DNA from: an uncultured Clostridia bacterium | GTDB taxonomy: Bacteria > Bacillota > Clostridia > Christensenellales > CAG-138 | Assembly: GCA_946411635.1 (NCBI GenBank) | Contig: CAMKES010000013.1 | Span: 1-63,235 of the forward strand | DNA length: 63,235 nucleotides | Reading direction: 5' to 3' | Shown: one piece after another, positions 55,529 through 63,235 of the stretch | Numbering within the stretch: the stretch's first letter is position 1 | How the letters are laid out: each line of letters starts with the position of its first letter | Notes under the pieces: generated by a model | Database searches by the model: none | Told to the model about the DNA's origin: nothing | The model's input: the letters and a program-made list of their open reading frames with translations, nothing else | Translations under genes and position numbers: made by a program

Positions 55529-56935
55529 TCAGACCGTCTTGATGACGTGTGAGAAGACCGACGGGACCAGCGCGCTCGAGCCGTGCAGCTTTGAAAGCAG
55601 CAGGCAGGCCGTGGCTTTGAGCGGAGAGATCGGCGCGAACTCCATCGGGTTCACGTGCATCAGATGGAACATCGCGGCGGCGGAATCGGCAAGGCTGTTG
55701 CACTTCCGGCTCAGGTACACGTTTCGCTTGCCGAGACGCTTCGTAAGCCGCTCGCCGACCTCGTTGATCGCGCAGTCGCCGACGATCAGCACCTTGCCCT
55801 CGATCGCGTCGATCTCGGCGGGATCGTGCCCTTCGCCCATGACCATCGTCCAGCCGCCCTTGCCGCCGTGATCGAGATACAGGATCTGCAGAAGCGTCAG
55901 CGGATTGTTCTGACAGCCTTGCTTGCAGCAGCGTTTTCTGCCCTTGATGACTTTGACGTCTTCGGGGAAGCGGTCGTAAAGGTCGTACGGATACTTCGTC
56001 CGGTACATGGAAATATCGCCCTCGACCGCAACGTCGTCAAGGCTTCGTACGCCGTCCGAATACCCGCGCTCGATCGCGATCTTCAGATGCGGCACGTCCT
56101 CGAGCCCGAGCCCGAAGATGCGCGCGCCGACGAGGTCGGTCGCCACGACGTTCGGTCCGCCGAGCAGGAGCCGGAACGGGATCACGCACTCGTCCGCAAG
56201 TGCGGTGACGGGGTAGTGTCCGTAGATCGTGCCCTCCACGCCGTCGATCAGCGTGAAGTCCGGCTGTATGTAGCGCAGCACGTCGACGAGCTTATAGGGC
56301 AGATTATAGTTGTGGTCGAAGCCGCGCGCCGGATGGATCGGGAACGCCCACTGGTTCTTGACGCCGAGCGTTACGCCCGCCATCGAATGCGTCTTGAGCT
56401 TCGGCACGTCGATGTACAGATTCTTTTCGCGGTTTTCGATCAGGTTCTTCACGAGGAAGCGCGGCATCGGGAACGTCGTCTTCTGATACCCGTCCGGCGC
56501 GTCCTGCCCGGACGGCTTGCCTTCGAACGTGAACTCGACCGTCTTGTCCTCGTCGAGATAGACGGGCACGGCGCCGGTGCGTTTGCAGATCTTATCGTAG
56601 CCGACGACGGCGTACACGAGCCGCGTCGCGTTGCTCTGCGTGGAATTCTCGAACAGCCAGACCTTTTTTGCGCCGTGCGCGTACCAGTAACGGATCACGG
56701 CCTCCACGACCTCGGGGCGCGTGTAGCAGTACGGCTGTCCGTCGATGCCGTTCGGCTTGACGAAAACCTCCCGGCTTTCCTTCAGCAGCGCTTCGCCGCC
56801 GAAGCGGTCGAAGATCTCCGCGACGGCGGTTTCGATCTCGGTTTTCAGCGCCTCGTTCAGCGGCTGAAACTTCGTCAGGGATTCCGATTGATGCGGCGCG
56901 TTCAGATGGCGTACGACGACGGTTGCGTTTGACAT
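55529..56935 (-). CDS. DUF362 domain protein
   Basis: A 468-residue protein with DUF362 landmarks: EVFVKPNGIDGQPYCYTRPEV split over the first half, then NLYIDVPKLKTHSMAGVTLGVKN in two parts, and a conserved VVATDLVGARIFG segment. A cysteine-rich spot (RKRCCKQGCQNN near 350) is present, but no classical ferredoxin motif. The family is poorly characterised; some members act near iron-sulfur enzymes. ATG 56935 follows GGGAGG; the longer upstream frame runs through the promoter and is not coding. Confidence 0.88.
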   Translation of the reverse strand: MSNATVVVRHLNAPHQSESLTKFQPLNEALKTEIETAVAEIFDRFGGEALLKESREVFVKPNGIDGQPYCYTRPEVVEAVIRYWYAHGAKKVWLFENSTQSNATRLVYAVVGYDKICKRTGAVPVYLDEDKTVEFTFEGKPSGQDAPDGYQKTTFPMPRFLVKNLIENREKNLYIDVPKLKTHSMAGVTLGVKNQWAFPIHPARGFDHNYNLPYKLVDVLRYIQPDFTLIDGVEGTIYGHYPVTALADECVIPFRLLLGGPNVVATDLVGARIFGLGLEDVPHLKIAIERGYSDGVRSLDDVAVEGDISMYRTKYPYDLYDRFPEDVKVIKGRKRCCKQGCQNNPLTLLQILYLDHGGKGGWTMVMGEGHDPAEIDAIEGKVLIVGDCAINEVGERLTKRLGKRNVYLSRKCNSLADSAAAMFHLMHVNPMEFAPISPLKATACLLLSKLHGSSALVPSVFSHVIKTV

Positions 56936-56980
56936 ATTGGACCTCCCGGTGTCAGCGGAGAGACTCCGCTTTCTGCCTCT

Positions 56981-57009
56981 ATCATACGCGTTTTTTTCGC
57001 GCCCGTCAA
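56981..57009 (-). promoter_or_regulatory. DUF362 gene promoter
   Basis: Minus strand TTGACG, a 17-base spacer, TATGAT; 45 bases before ATG 56935. Confidence 0.75.
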
Positions 57010-57021
57010 CCGACGCCGCGG

Positions 57022-57051
57022 TTGACCGTACGGCGCGCGGTGTGATATACT
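57022..57051 (+). promoter_or_regulatory. Promoter of the M16C peptidase gene
   Basis: TTGACC, an 18-base spacer, TATACT; 31 bases before ATG 57083. Divergent from the DUF362 promoter, -35 boxes 12 bases apart. Confidence 0.7.
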
Positions 57052-57082
57052 TTTCTATTATCGGACCACGGAGGTTAGGCAT

Positions 57083-59971
57083 ATGGAGATCGGAACCATT
57101 GTAAACGGATTTCGGGTAACGCGCGTGCGCGAGCTTGCGGAGATGGACGCAAAGCTCTGGGAGATGGAGCACGTCAAAACCGGCGCGCAGCTCGTCTGGA
57201 TCGACCGCAGGGAGGAGAACAAGGCCTTCTCGATCGCGTTCAAAACGCTGCCGGAGGATTCCACCGGCGTCTTCCACATCCTGGAGCATTCGGTGCTGTG
57301 CGGATCGGACCGGTATCCGGTCAAGGAGCCGTTCGTCGAACTGCTCAAAAGCTCGGTGCGGACGTTCCTGAACGCGCTGACGTACCCGGACAAGACGGTT
57401 TATCCGGTCTCGAGCCGGAACGACCGCGATTTTCTGAACCTGATCGACGTCTATCTCGACGCCGTTCTGCATCCGCTGATCTATCACAAGCCCGAGATCT
57501 TCCGCCAGGAGGGCTGGCACTACGAGGGCGAGGGGGACGACCTTTGCTATCAGGGCGTCGTGTTCAACGAGATGAAGGGCGCGTTCGCATCGCCGCAGAC
57601 GATCCTGTACAACGAGATCCAGCGCGCGCTGTTCCCGGACAACTGCTACCGGCACGTGTCCGGCGGCGATCCGGAATGCATTCCCGACCTGACGTACGAA
57701 CAGTTCATCGCAAACCACAGGAAGTATTACCACCCGTCCAACGCGCGCATCTCGCTGGTCGGCAGCATCGACGTCGACGCGGTGCTCGGAAAGATCGATT
57801 CATTCCTGGCCCCCTACGACCGCATCGAAGCAGACTTCACGATCCCGATGCAGAAGCCGGTCGACCGCATCGTGAGGGAGATCCCGTTCGAGATCGGCGC
57901 GGAGGAGCCTGCGGAAAACCGCGCGATCGTCACCCGGGCGACCGTACTCGGCTCGTTCGAGACCGGCGAGCGCAATTTCGCGGCGTCGGTGCTCACGGAT
58001 TATCTGACCGGCGACAACGACGCGCCGCTGAAGCGCGCCGTCATCGACCGCGGGCTTGCGCAGGACTTCTCGCTCGAGATGGACGACAGCATGCAGCAGT
58101 CGGTCATCTTCTGGCAGGCGATGAACACCGAAGCGGACAAGCGCGAAGCGATCGAACAGACTGTGCGCGAAACGCTCGAAACGATCGTCAGCGAAGGACT
58201 CGACCGGGAGCGCCTTTCGGCCTGTCTGCACAGCTTTGCGTTCCGCATGCGCGACCGCGAGGAGGGCTGGCTGCCGAGAAGCCTCAACGAGGCGCTGTCG
58301 CTGCTCAACACCTGGCTGTACGGCGGCGATCCCGCCGACGCGCTGCTGGTCGAGGAGCCGCTGAAGGCGCTCGAGGAGAAGCTCGGCACCGATACCTTTG
58401 AAACCCTGATCCGCGAACTGTTCCTCGACAACGAGCATTCCGCAACGATCGTGCTCGTGCCGTCCAAAACGCTCGGCACGGAGAAGCGCGAAAAGGAAGC
58501 GGCCCGCGTAAAGGCGGAAAGCGCCGCGTGGACCGAAGCGGACAGAGCGCGCGTCCGGAAGGAAGCGGAAACGCTCAGGGCCTTCCAGCAGACGCCCGAC
58601 AGCGAGGAAGCGCTGAAGACGATCCCGATGCTGAAGCTTTCCGACCTCAGCGACGAGCCGGACCGCGTCACGGCGGAACCGACCGAACGCAACGGCGTGA
58701 CCGTGCTCGACAATACCGTCGACAGCGGCATGGCGTATCTGCGGGCGTACTTTGCGGCGGATGATCTCACGCTCGACGAGCTGCCGCTGCTTTCGGTGAT
58801 GACGTCGCTCCTCGGAAGCCTCGCCACCGCGCGGCATACGAGAAGCGAACTGCCGCTCGCCGTCAAGAACACGATCGGCAAACTTGATTTCTCGCCCGTC
58901 GTATTTCCGGGAAAGACGCCGGAGACCTGCCGGGTGCTTCTGAACGTGTCTGCGGCCTGCCTGCGGGAGCAGAGTGTCGGCACCGCGGCGCTGCTCGGCG
59001 AGATCCTGACGGAAACGCGCTGGGACGACGATGCGCTGCTCGGCGAGATCCTGAAGCAGACACTGGTCGGCGCGAAGCTGTCGCTGCCCGCGATGGGTCA
59101 CCGCTACGGCATGATGCGTGTCGCCGCGCAGCAGACCGCGTTCGGCGCTGCCGACGAGAAGACCGGCGGCATCTCGTTCATTCAATGGATGAGCGCGATC
59201 GACGAAAAGGGTGACGAGGCGATGAAGGACCTGATGAACCGGCTCGGCGCGCTCGCAAAGCGCCTGTTCGTGCGTGAACGGCTGACCGTCGCGCGTTCGG
59301 AAGCGTTCTGCGACGAGGCGGTCGACACGCTGATCTTCGCGCTGCCGCACGGCGCCGCGCCGGAAGCGGCGTACGCGTCGTATCCGGTCTCCGCGTTTGC
59401 GCGCGAGGGCGTCACGATCCCGGCGCAGGTCGGCTTCGCCGTCATGGGCAGCAACCTCATGCGCCACGGCAGAACGTATTCGGGCGCGTTCCCGGTGCTT
59501 GCGAACGTGCTGAACTATATGTATCTCTGGAACGAGATCCGCGTGCAGGGCGGCGCGTACGGCTGCGGCTTTATCCCGCGCGATCACGGCGACATCCTGT
59601 TCTATACCTATCGCGATCCGCAGACGAAACGCTCGCTCGGCGTGATCAGGAACGCCGCGGAATTTCTGCGTTCGTTCTGCGAAGGGAAACCGGATCTGAC
59701 CGGCTTCATTCTGAGCGCGGTCCCCTCGGTCGATCCGCTCCGCACCGCGGCGGCGAAGGTCGATACCGCGGCCGCGTACTGGTTCCGCGGCATCACGCGT
59801 GAAGAGATCGTTGACCGGTACCGCGCGCTGATCGCCACGACGCCGGAGGACCTTCTGGCGCTGTGCCCGGCGTTTGAGGACCTTGCGGCCGACGACGCGG
59901 TCTGTGTCGTTGCGGGCAGGGATCAGATCGACGCCTGCGCGGACGTGCTCGAAACCGTGCTGAACGTCTGA
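57083..59971 (+). CDS. Presequence-protease-like M16C metallopeptidase
   Basis: A 962-residue insulinase-type zinc peptidase. The inverted zinc motif H-x-x-E-H is in FHILEHSVLCG (near 64-68), with the distal Glu near VFNEMKGAF. The four-domain clam shape is reflected in a second half without the zinc motif. It lacks a signal peptide, so it likely degrades oligopeptides in the cytoplasm. ATG 57083 follows GGAGGTTAG. Gene length and motif order match PreP/M16C members of Bacillota. Confidence 0.94.
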   Translation: MEIGTIVNGFRVTRVRELAEMDAKLWEMEHVKTGAQLVWIDRREENKAFSIAFKTLPEDSTGVFHILEHSVLCGSDRYPVKEPFVELLKSSVRTFLNALTYPDKTVYPVSSRNDRDFLNLIDVYLDAVLHPLIYHKPEIFRQEGWHYEGEGDDLCYQGVVFNEMKGAFASPQTILYNEIQRALFPDNCYRHVSGGDPECIPDLTYEQFIANHRKYYHPSNARISLVGSIDVDAVLGKIDSFLAPYDRIEADFTIPMQKPVDRIVREIPFEIGAEEPAENRAIVTRATVLGSFETGERNFAASVLTDYLTGDNDAPLKRAVIDRGLAQDFSLEMDDSMQQSVIFWQAMNTEADKREAIEQTVRETLETIVSEGLDRERLSACLHSFAFRMRDREEGWLPRSLNEALSLLNTWLYGGDPADALLVEEPLKALEEKLGTDTFETLIRELFLDNEHSATIVLVPSKTLGTEKREKEAARVKAESAAWTEADRARVRKEAETLRAFQQTPDSEEALKTIPMLKLSDLSDEPDRVTAEPTERNGVTVLDNTVDSGMAYLRAYFAADDLTLDELPLLSVMTSLLGSLATARHTRSELPLAVKNTIGKLDFSPVVFPGKTPETCRVLLNVSAACLREQSVGTAALLGEILTETRWDDDALLGEILKQTLVGAKLSLPAMGHRYGMMRVAAQQTAFGAADEKTGGISFIQWMSAIDEKGDEAMKDLMNRLGALAKRLFVRERLTVARSEAFCDEAVDTLIFALPHGAAPEAAYASYPVSAFAREGVTIPAQVGFAVMGSNLMRHGRTYSGAFPVLANVLNYMYLWNEIRVQGGAYGCGFIPRDHGDILFYTYRDPQTKRSLGVIRNAAEFLRSFCEGKPDLTGFILSAVPSVDPLRTAAAKVDTAAAYWFRGITREEIVDRYRALIATTPEDLLALCPAFEDLAADDAVCVVAGRDQIDACADVLETVLNV

Positions 59972-59983
59972 AACGACTGCGCG

Positions 59984-60011
59984 CCCGGACCGTTCTTAGG
60001 GACGGTCCGGG
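59984..60011 (+). terminator. Hairpin between the M16C and Nudix genes
   Basis: The stem CCCGGACCGT / ACGGTCCGGG has an 8-base loop and a weak T tail (ACTATTTT). It ends about 9 bases before the GGAGAG ribosome site of the Nudix gene, so it may be a terminator or may modulate read-through. Confidence 0.55.
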
Positions 60012-60031
60012 ACTATTTTGGAGAGAAGCGA

Positions 60032-60565
60032 ATGGATGCGAAAAACGAACTGTTTCTGGAACTCAGGGACACGGAATGGCCGTTTACGGGCGTCGATCAC
60101 GACCGGATGATCGTTCGCGCGATCGTCTTTGACGACGCGAAGCGGCTGTATTTCGTGCGCGCCGTGCGGAACGACGAGTTCGGCGCTGCAACGCTGATCG
60201 AAACCTCCGGCGGCGGGGTGGAGCCGGGCGAGGACCTCGTGACCGCGATCCGCCGCGAGCTCAAGGAGGAGCTCGGCGCGGACGTCGACGTGCTCGGAAA
60301 GATCGGCGTCGTCAGTGATTATTACAATCTGATCCGCCGGCACAACCTCAACAACTATTATCTCTGCCGCGTCCGCTCCTTCGGCGAGCGGCATCTGACC
60401 GACGACGAGATCGACCGTTTCCATCTGTCGGTGCTGATGCTGCGCTTCGAGGACGCCGTGCGCGAATACGAACGCCGCACCGACTCGCCGCTCGGACGCC
60501 TGATCGCCGCCCGAGAGCTTCCGGTCCTTCGGCGCGCCATGGAACTGCTGGACGCCGGGCTCTGA
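60032..60565 (+). CDS. Nudix hydrolase
   Basis: A 177-residue hydrolase of nucleoside-diphosphate-linked compounds. The full Nudix box is GGGVEPGEDLVTAIRRELKE then ELGA (about 69-92), with the REL-x-EE metal-binding core. No extra domain identifies the substrate. The C-terminal helix region (about 140-177) is basic. ATG 60032 follows GGAGAGAAG. Confidence 0.92.
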   Translation: MDAKNELFLELRDTEWPFTGVDHDRMIVRAIVFDDAKRLYFVRAVRNDEFGAATLIETSGGGVEPGEDLVTAIRRELKEELGADVDVLGKIGVVSDYYNLIRRHNLNNYYLCRVRSFGERHLTDDEIDRFHLSVLMLRFEDAVREYERRTDSPLGRLIAARELPVLRRAMELLDAGL

Positions 60566-60669
60566 TCCGTGCCGGCGTGAACGAACAAAAAATATAGTAT
60601 TTTAATGCGGATTTTCTGCGTGCCTGCGGGGTTTATATAGTAGGTGCGTGAGAATGCGGAAAGGGCTGT

Positions 60670-61194
60670 ATGGCAAACATTGTGGACTTTATCGAGGAGA
60701 ACTATGACGCGCTCCTCGCGTTTTCGGTTCGTTTGAACGGAAACTGGACGGACGGAGAGGACGTTCTGCAGACGGTAGCGGCGAAGCTGTGCCAAAAGCA
60801 GGCCGAGCTTACGGACGTGACGTTCGCGAAGACCTATCTGATGGTCTGCATCCGCAACGCAACGCTGAATCTGAAGCGCGCGAGGGCGAAACAGTCCGAA
60901 GCGAACGGGCGGTTTCGGAAATCGAAGGAAGCCATGGAGGATCCGACCGCAGAGGAGGCGTTCCGCTACGTTGAGTGGGCGGAATCGCTGGACCGTCACC
61001 TGGCGCGCTACGACGAGCCGCTTCGGAGAGCGTTTATCGCGTATTACGTCGATCAGAAAACGCTCGGCGAGGTCGCCAGATCGCTCGGAATGACGAACCG
61101 GCAGGTCACGAGAAAGTTTGCCGATATGCGCGCGTACCTGAAGCGAAATCACAAACGCCTGTTTACCCAACTCAGCATTCTACTGTCGATGTAA
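60670..61194 (+). CDS. ECF-type RNA polymerase sigma factor (second pair)
   Basis: A 174-residue sigma-70 family factor of ECF size: region 2 with LNGNWTDGEDVLQTVAAKL, region 4 with KTLGEVARSLGMTNRQVTRK. Distinct from the factor at 11316. Followed 16 bases later by a one-pass membrane protein, its probable partner. ATG 60670 follows GAAAGGG. The ~100 bases upstream are AT-richer, but the promoter is not clear. Confidence 0.87.
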   Translation: MANIVDFIEENYDALLAFSVRLNGNWTDGEDVLQTVAAKLCQKQAELTDVTFAKTYLMVCIRNATLNLKRARAKQSEANGRFRKSKEAMEDPTAEEAFRYVEWAESLDRHLARYDEPLRRAFIAYYVDQKTLGEVARSLGMTNRQVTRKFADMRAYLKRNHKRLFTQLSILLSM

Positions 61195-61210
61195 GAAAGG
61201 ACCGCATCCG

Positions 61211-62023
61211 ATGAAAATGACCAAAACGGAATGGAAGTATCTGCAGAGAATCGCGCTGGATCATCCGTACTACGACACGCATAAGCCGCCGCTGACGGAG
61301 GCGGAGGCAAGGGCGATCGTTGCCGCAAACAATACCGTGACCGGCGCGGCGTTTACGGACGGCGTTTTTCAAAAGCTCGGCATGACGCGGCCGGCCGCGA
61401 GTCCGACGCGCTTCGACCGCCTGCGTGGACTGTGCGCCGTGCCGCGCGTTCGCAGGATCGCGATCGTCCTGCTCGTCGTCGCCCTGCTGACCGTCTTTTT
61501 CGCGGCGACGCCCGTCGGCCGTGCGATCGCGGACAGCGCGGGCCGGTTTATCGTCCGCCTGTTCGAAAACGAAATTACGGTGACGCCGACCGACGATCCG
61601 AAACCGGAAGCGGAGTCTGCGCAGCCGGCGGTTTCGTATCGCGTCTGCCGCGACGAAGATCCGCGCGAAGGGTTCGCGCGGTTCATCGAACAGACCGGGT
61701 ACGAGCCGTTCATGCCGGGCGGGCTGAAGCTCGAAAGCGTCTCGTGGTCCGCAGAGGATTCCGACCTGATCGTATCCGTCTACCGGACGGGAAACGACAG
61801 AAGGGTCGTCGTCAGCCAGGAATGGGAGCTTGCCATGGAGCTGCATTTCCCGGGGGCGTTCCGGCGTTTCGCGGATGAAAACAACCTGTATTGTGCGACC
61901 GATGAAGAGGACGGCGGCCAATCATACGTGATGCTGCTGAACGATTCGGTCATCTATCTCCACACCGAGGGAAGGGATGACGATTCGACCGTCATTTCGG
62001 ATTTTTTGCGCCGTGCGGAATAA
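61211..62023 (+). CDS. One-pass membrane protein, probable anti-sigma partner
   Basis: 270 residues: ~78 cytoplasmic residues, one membrane segment (about 80-100), ~170 residues outside. The outer part (YEPFMPGGLKLESVSW, then DLIVSVYRTGNDRRVVVSQE) resembles DUF4367-type sensor domains found on anti-sigma-like proteins. Encoded directly after the second ECF sigma gene, which supports a regulatory pairing. No zinc-binding anti-sigma motif. ATG 61211 follows AAAGGACC. Confidence 0.72.
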   Translation: MKMTKTEWKYLQRIALDHPYYDTHKPPLTEAEARAIVAANNTVTGAAFTDGVFQKLGMTRPAASPTRFDRLRGLCAVPRVRRIAIVLLVVALLTVFFAATPVGRAIADSAGRFIVRLFENEITVTPTDDPKPEAESAQPAVSYRVCRDEDPREGFARFIEQTGYEPFMPGGLKLESVSWSAEDSDLIVSVYRTGNDRRVVVSQEWELAMELHFPGAFRRFADENNLYCATDEEDGGQSYVMLLNDSVIYLHTEGRDDDSTVISDFLRRAE

Positions 62024-62030
62024 AAAAAGA

Positions 62031-62057
62031 GGCCGCCGTTTTCGGGCGGCCTCCGTT
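62031..62057. terminator. Terminator between the second ECF pair and the secreted protein gene
   Basis: The stem GAGGCCGCC / GGCGGCCTC has a seven-A run on the left, so it is strongest for the minus strand gene ending at 62059. Confidence 0.8.
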
Positions 62058-62058
62058 C

Positions 62059-62436
62059 TTATGAAATGTGATAGGTTTTGTGCGAGGTTTGTCCGACGTT
62101 CAGTCCGATGATCGAAATCTGAAGAACGTACGTGCCGGGAGAGAGGGAAACGGTTTTGGACAGACTGATGAGCGAATCCGATGAAAGCGTCAGAATGGAA
62201 TCGACCGGGTTGTTGCCGGAATCGTAGAGAGCCAGCAGGATCGTCAACGGCTGCTCGTTCGTATTGGTCACATTTGCTTTCATCTTATAGGTGGATCCGG
62301 AAACGTGCTTCAGTCCGAACGAATACGGAACCGTCACCCGATCCGGCGGTTCGGGATCGCTTTCCGCAAACGTCGGGACGGTCAGCGACAGGCACAGCAG
62401 CAGCGCAAGGAACACACAAAGGCAGTTTCGTTTCAT
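62059..62436 (-). CDS. Small secreted protein
   Basis: 125 residues with a cleavable signal peptide (about 1-24, PTFA-ES). The mature part is beta-rich (VPYSFGLKHVSGSTYKM, ILLALYDSGNNPVDS, GTYVLQISIIG), suggestive of a small Ig-like or jelly-roll fold. No family was recognised. ATG 62436 follows GAGGAGGAA. A TATAAT (62473-62478, minus strand) gives a likely promoter with a poor -35 (TTCGGC). Confidence 0.75.
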   Translation of the reverse strand: MKRNCLCVFLALLLCLSLTVPTFAESDPEPPDRVTVPYSFGLKHVSGSTYKMKANVTNTNEQPLTILLALYDSGNNPVDSILTLSSDSLISLSKTVSLSPGTYVLQISIIGLNVGQTSHKTYHIS

Positions 62437-62587
62437 ACAAATTCCTCCTCAATATGAATTTCGAATCTCCCCATTATATTTGACACCGCGGCGACGCCGA
62501 AAGTCGGCAGGCGCCGCGTTTTTTTTTTTCGGCGCGGACGCTTCGGCGAAGGCAATCGCGGCGTTCCGCCGGATGATCGATAGAATC

Positions 62588-62617
62588 TTGACAGCAGGCG
62601 GAGGATGGGGATATAAT
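62588..62617 (+). promoter_or_regulatory. Promoter of the cobalamin-controlled unit
   Basis: TTGACA, an 18-base spacer, TATAAT: full consensus, about 10 bases before the riboswitch. Confidence 0.85.
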
Positions 62618-62632
62618 AACCGTAATTGAATA

Positions 62633-62812
62633 AAGCAGTCGGTGCCTTTGTTCCGCGGGGAACGAAGGGTAAAAGGGAAACAGGTGAAACGCCTGTGCGA
62701 ACTCGTCACCGTATGCGGATCGATGCTGTCACGCAATCGCAGCCACTGAGAGATCGGGAAGGCGGCAGCGTCATACGCCGCGAGCCGGGAAACCTGCCGA
62801 ATGCTGGGTACG
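62633..62812 (+). promoter_or_regulatory. Cobalamin riboswitch
   Basis: B12-box landmarks in order: GTCGGTGCC, AAAAGGGAAACAGGTGAAA, GCCACTGAGA, GGGAAGGCGGC and GAGCCGGGAAACCTGCC. Binding of adenosylcobalamin or a relative should reduce expression of the downstream lipoprotein by favouring the terminator at 62890-62920. The intervening 80 bases form the expression platform (including a GGAAAA/TTTTCC hairpin). Confidence 0.93.
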
Positions 62813-62889
62813 GGAAAAGGACTTTTCCAGATCACGAGGGATTGATTGTGTACCAGGCTCTGTCTTTGGGGCGCTCTATGTACGCAGTC

Positions 62890-62920
62890 TCTTTACCGTT
62901 CGGTAAGGGGCTTTTTTCGT
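62890..62920 (+). terminator. Riboswitch-associated terminator
   Basis: The stem CTCTTTACC / GGTAAGGGG (two G-T pairs) has a GTTC loop and six T, between the cobalamin aptamer and the lipoprotein gene. Confidence 0.8.
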
Positions 62921-62991
62921 GCCGTGACCGTTGTCATGTGAATGATTCACATAGAGTTGGGGACAGCCCCGAAAAGGTAGGAGGAAACAAC

Positions 62992-63235
62992 ATGAAAAAG
63001 ACAATCGCAATGTTTGTTGCGGCGATCATGCTTCTCGGCATGTTCGCGGCATGCAGCGGCACGCCGTCCGAACCGGAACCGGCGCAGACGGATGCGCCCA
63101 CGGCGGAACCCGCCGGCAAGACCGACGCGGAACTGGCGGCGGAATGCGCGGCGCTGATCGACGCGATCTACGTGCAGGAGCGCACGGAGGAGACCGACGC
63201 GCAGTGCGCGGCCGCGAAGGCTGCGTGGGACGCGC
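62992..63235 (+). CDS. Lipoprotein under cobalamin riboswitch control, possibly CbiK-like (3' truncated)
   Basis: Only the first 81 codons are in the window. Lipoprotein signal with Cys21 (FAACSG), a Pro/Glu/Thr linker, then ELAAECAALIDAIYVQERTE and a segment with ETDAQCAAAKAAWDA. That stretch recalls the region preceding anchored sirohydrochlorin cobaltochelatase (CbiK-like) domains in Clostridia, but the catalytic part is beyond the edge, so this is a guess supported mainly by the riboswitch. ATG 62992 follows TAGGAGGAAAC. Confidence 0.55.
   Translation, partial: MKKTIAMFVAAIMLLGMFAACSGTPSEPEPAQTDAPTAEPAGKTDAELAAECAALIDAIYVQERTEETDAQCAAAKAAWDA

Larger units (their letters stand above)
62437..62991. 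other. Intergenic region with cobalamin leader
   Basis: 555 bases. From left: promoter of the secreted protein (minus), a stem GCGCCG / CGGCGC around an 11-T tract (62511-62535), a + strand promoter (62588-62617), the cobalamin riboswitch, its terminator (62890-62920), and a 17-base palindrome ATGTGAATGATTCACAT (62936-62952). Confidence 0.7.

Noticed and set aside
55529-57733. 734-codon reading of the DUF362 frame
   Set aside because: The extra 266 codons overlap the divergent promoters and the start of the M16C gene; GGGAGG and the promoter place the start at 56935.

Overview
The window looks like a chromosome segment of an anaerobic, GC-rich member of the Clostridia (Bacillota). The evidence is a pyruvate:ferredoxin oxidoreductase, T-box leaders on ileS and thrS, the Gram-positive gene orders yybS-gdpP-rplI-dnaB and ylxM-ffh-rpsP-khpA-rimM-trmD-rplS, ECF sigma/membrane partner pairs, and at least five lipoproteins with short lipoboxes. 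An uncultured gut or rumen lineage near Christensenellales or Oscillospirales would fit, but that placement is an inference. No tRNA, rRNA, CRISPR array, phage gene, transposase or integrase was recognised.

Layout. 1-2446: two tandem beta-lactamase-fold serine hydrolases, the first cut by the window edge. 2748-7401: lgt divergent from PFOR. 7627-11193: an anchored metallophosphoesterase, a DUF4003-like protein and an M29 aminopeptidase. 11316-17288: an ECF sigma factor with a large one-pass membrane partner, then a three-gene operon of two YARHG-domain membrane proteins flanking a zinc-ribbon membrane protein. 17330-19304 (minus): a YjbR-like/PUA-like fusion coupled to an M48 membrane protease. 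19417-25350: T-box/ileS, a TIGR04076-like gene, T-box/thrS. 25448-30231: yybS-gdpP-rplI-dnaB. 30281-34234 (minus): an RND transporter with a coiled-coil insertion. 34423-35829: a PIG-V-like glycosyltransferase. 36082-40000: the SRP, ribosomal protein and tRNA/ribosome maturation genes. 40078-42040: a small XRE regulator divergent from an AT-rich leucine-rich-repeat surface protein. 42401-55440: a starch/maltodextrin locus. 55529-60565: DUF362, M16C peptidase and Nudix genes. 60670-62023: a second ECF pair. The right edge has a small secreted protein and a cobalamin riboswitch ahead of a truncated lipoprotein.

How the genes work together. The starch locus is nearly complete: a starch-binding-like lipoprotein, an anchored GH13 amylase and an anchored type I pullulanase would cut glucans at the cell surface. 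A binding lipoprotein, two MalF/MalG-type permeases and an unusually long MalK-type ATPase would import the oligosaccharides. Lgt, encoded in the same window, would lipidate these proteins.

Most notable. (1) Symmetric operator-like palindromes lie inside the two divergent promoters between the XRE gene and the LRR gene, and the LRR gene has a sharp composition break in the middle of its reading frame. (2) The two YARHG proteins share a repeated ~100-residue extracellular module next to an ECF sigma pair, a candidate uncharacterised envelope-sensing cluster. (3) Three promoters have their -10 box only 6-7 nt from the start codon, which suggests leaderless mRNAs for membrane-protein genes. (4) The MalK-type ATPase has a long C-terminal tail of TOBE-like segments. 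(5) The RND pump carries a ~270-residue coiled-coil insertion and has no adaptor gene beside it.
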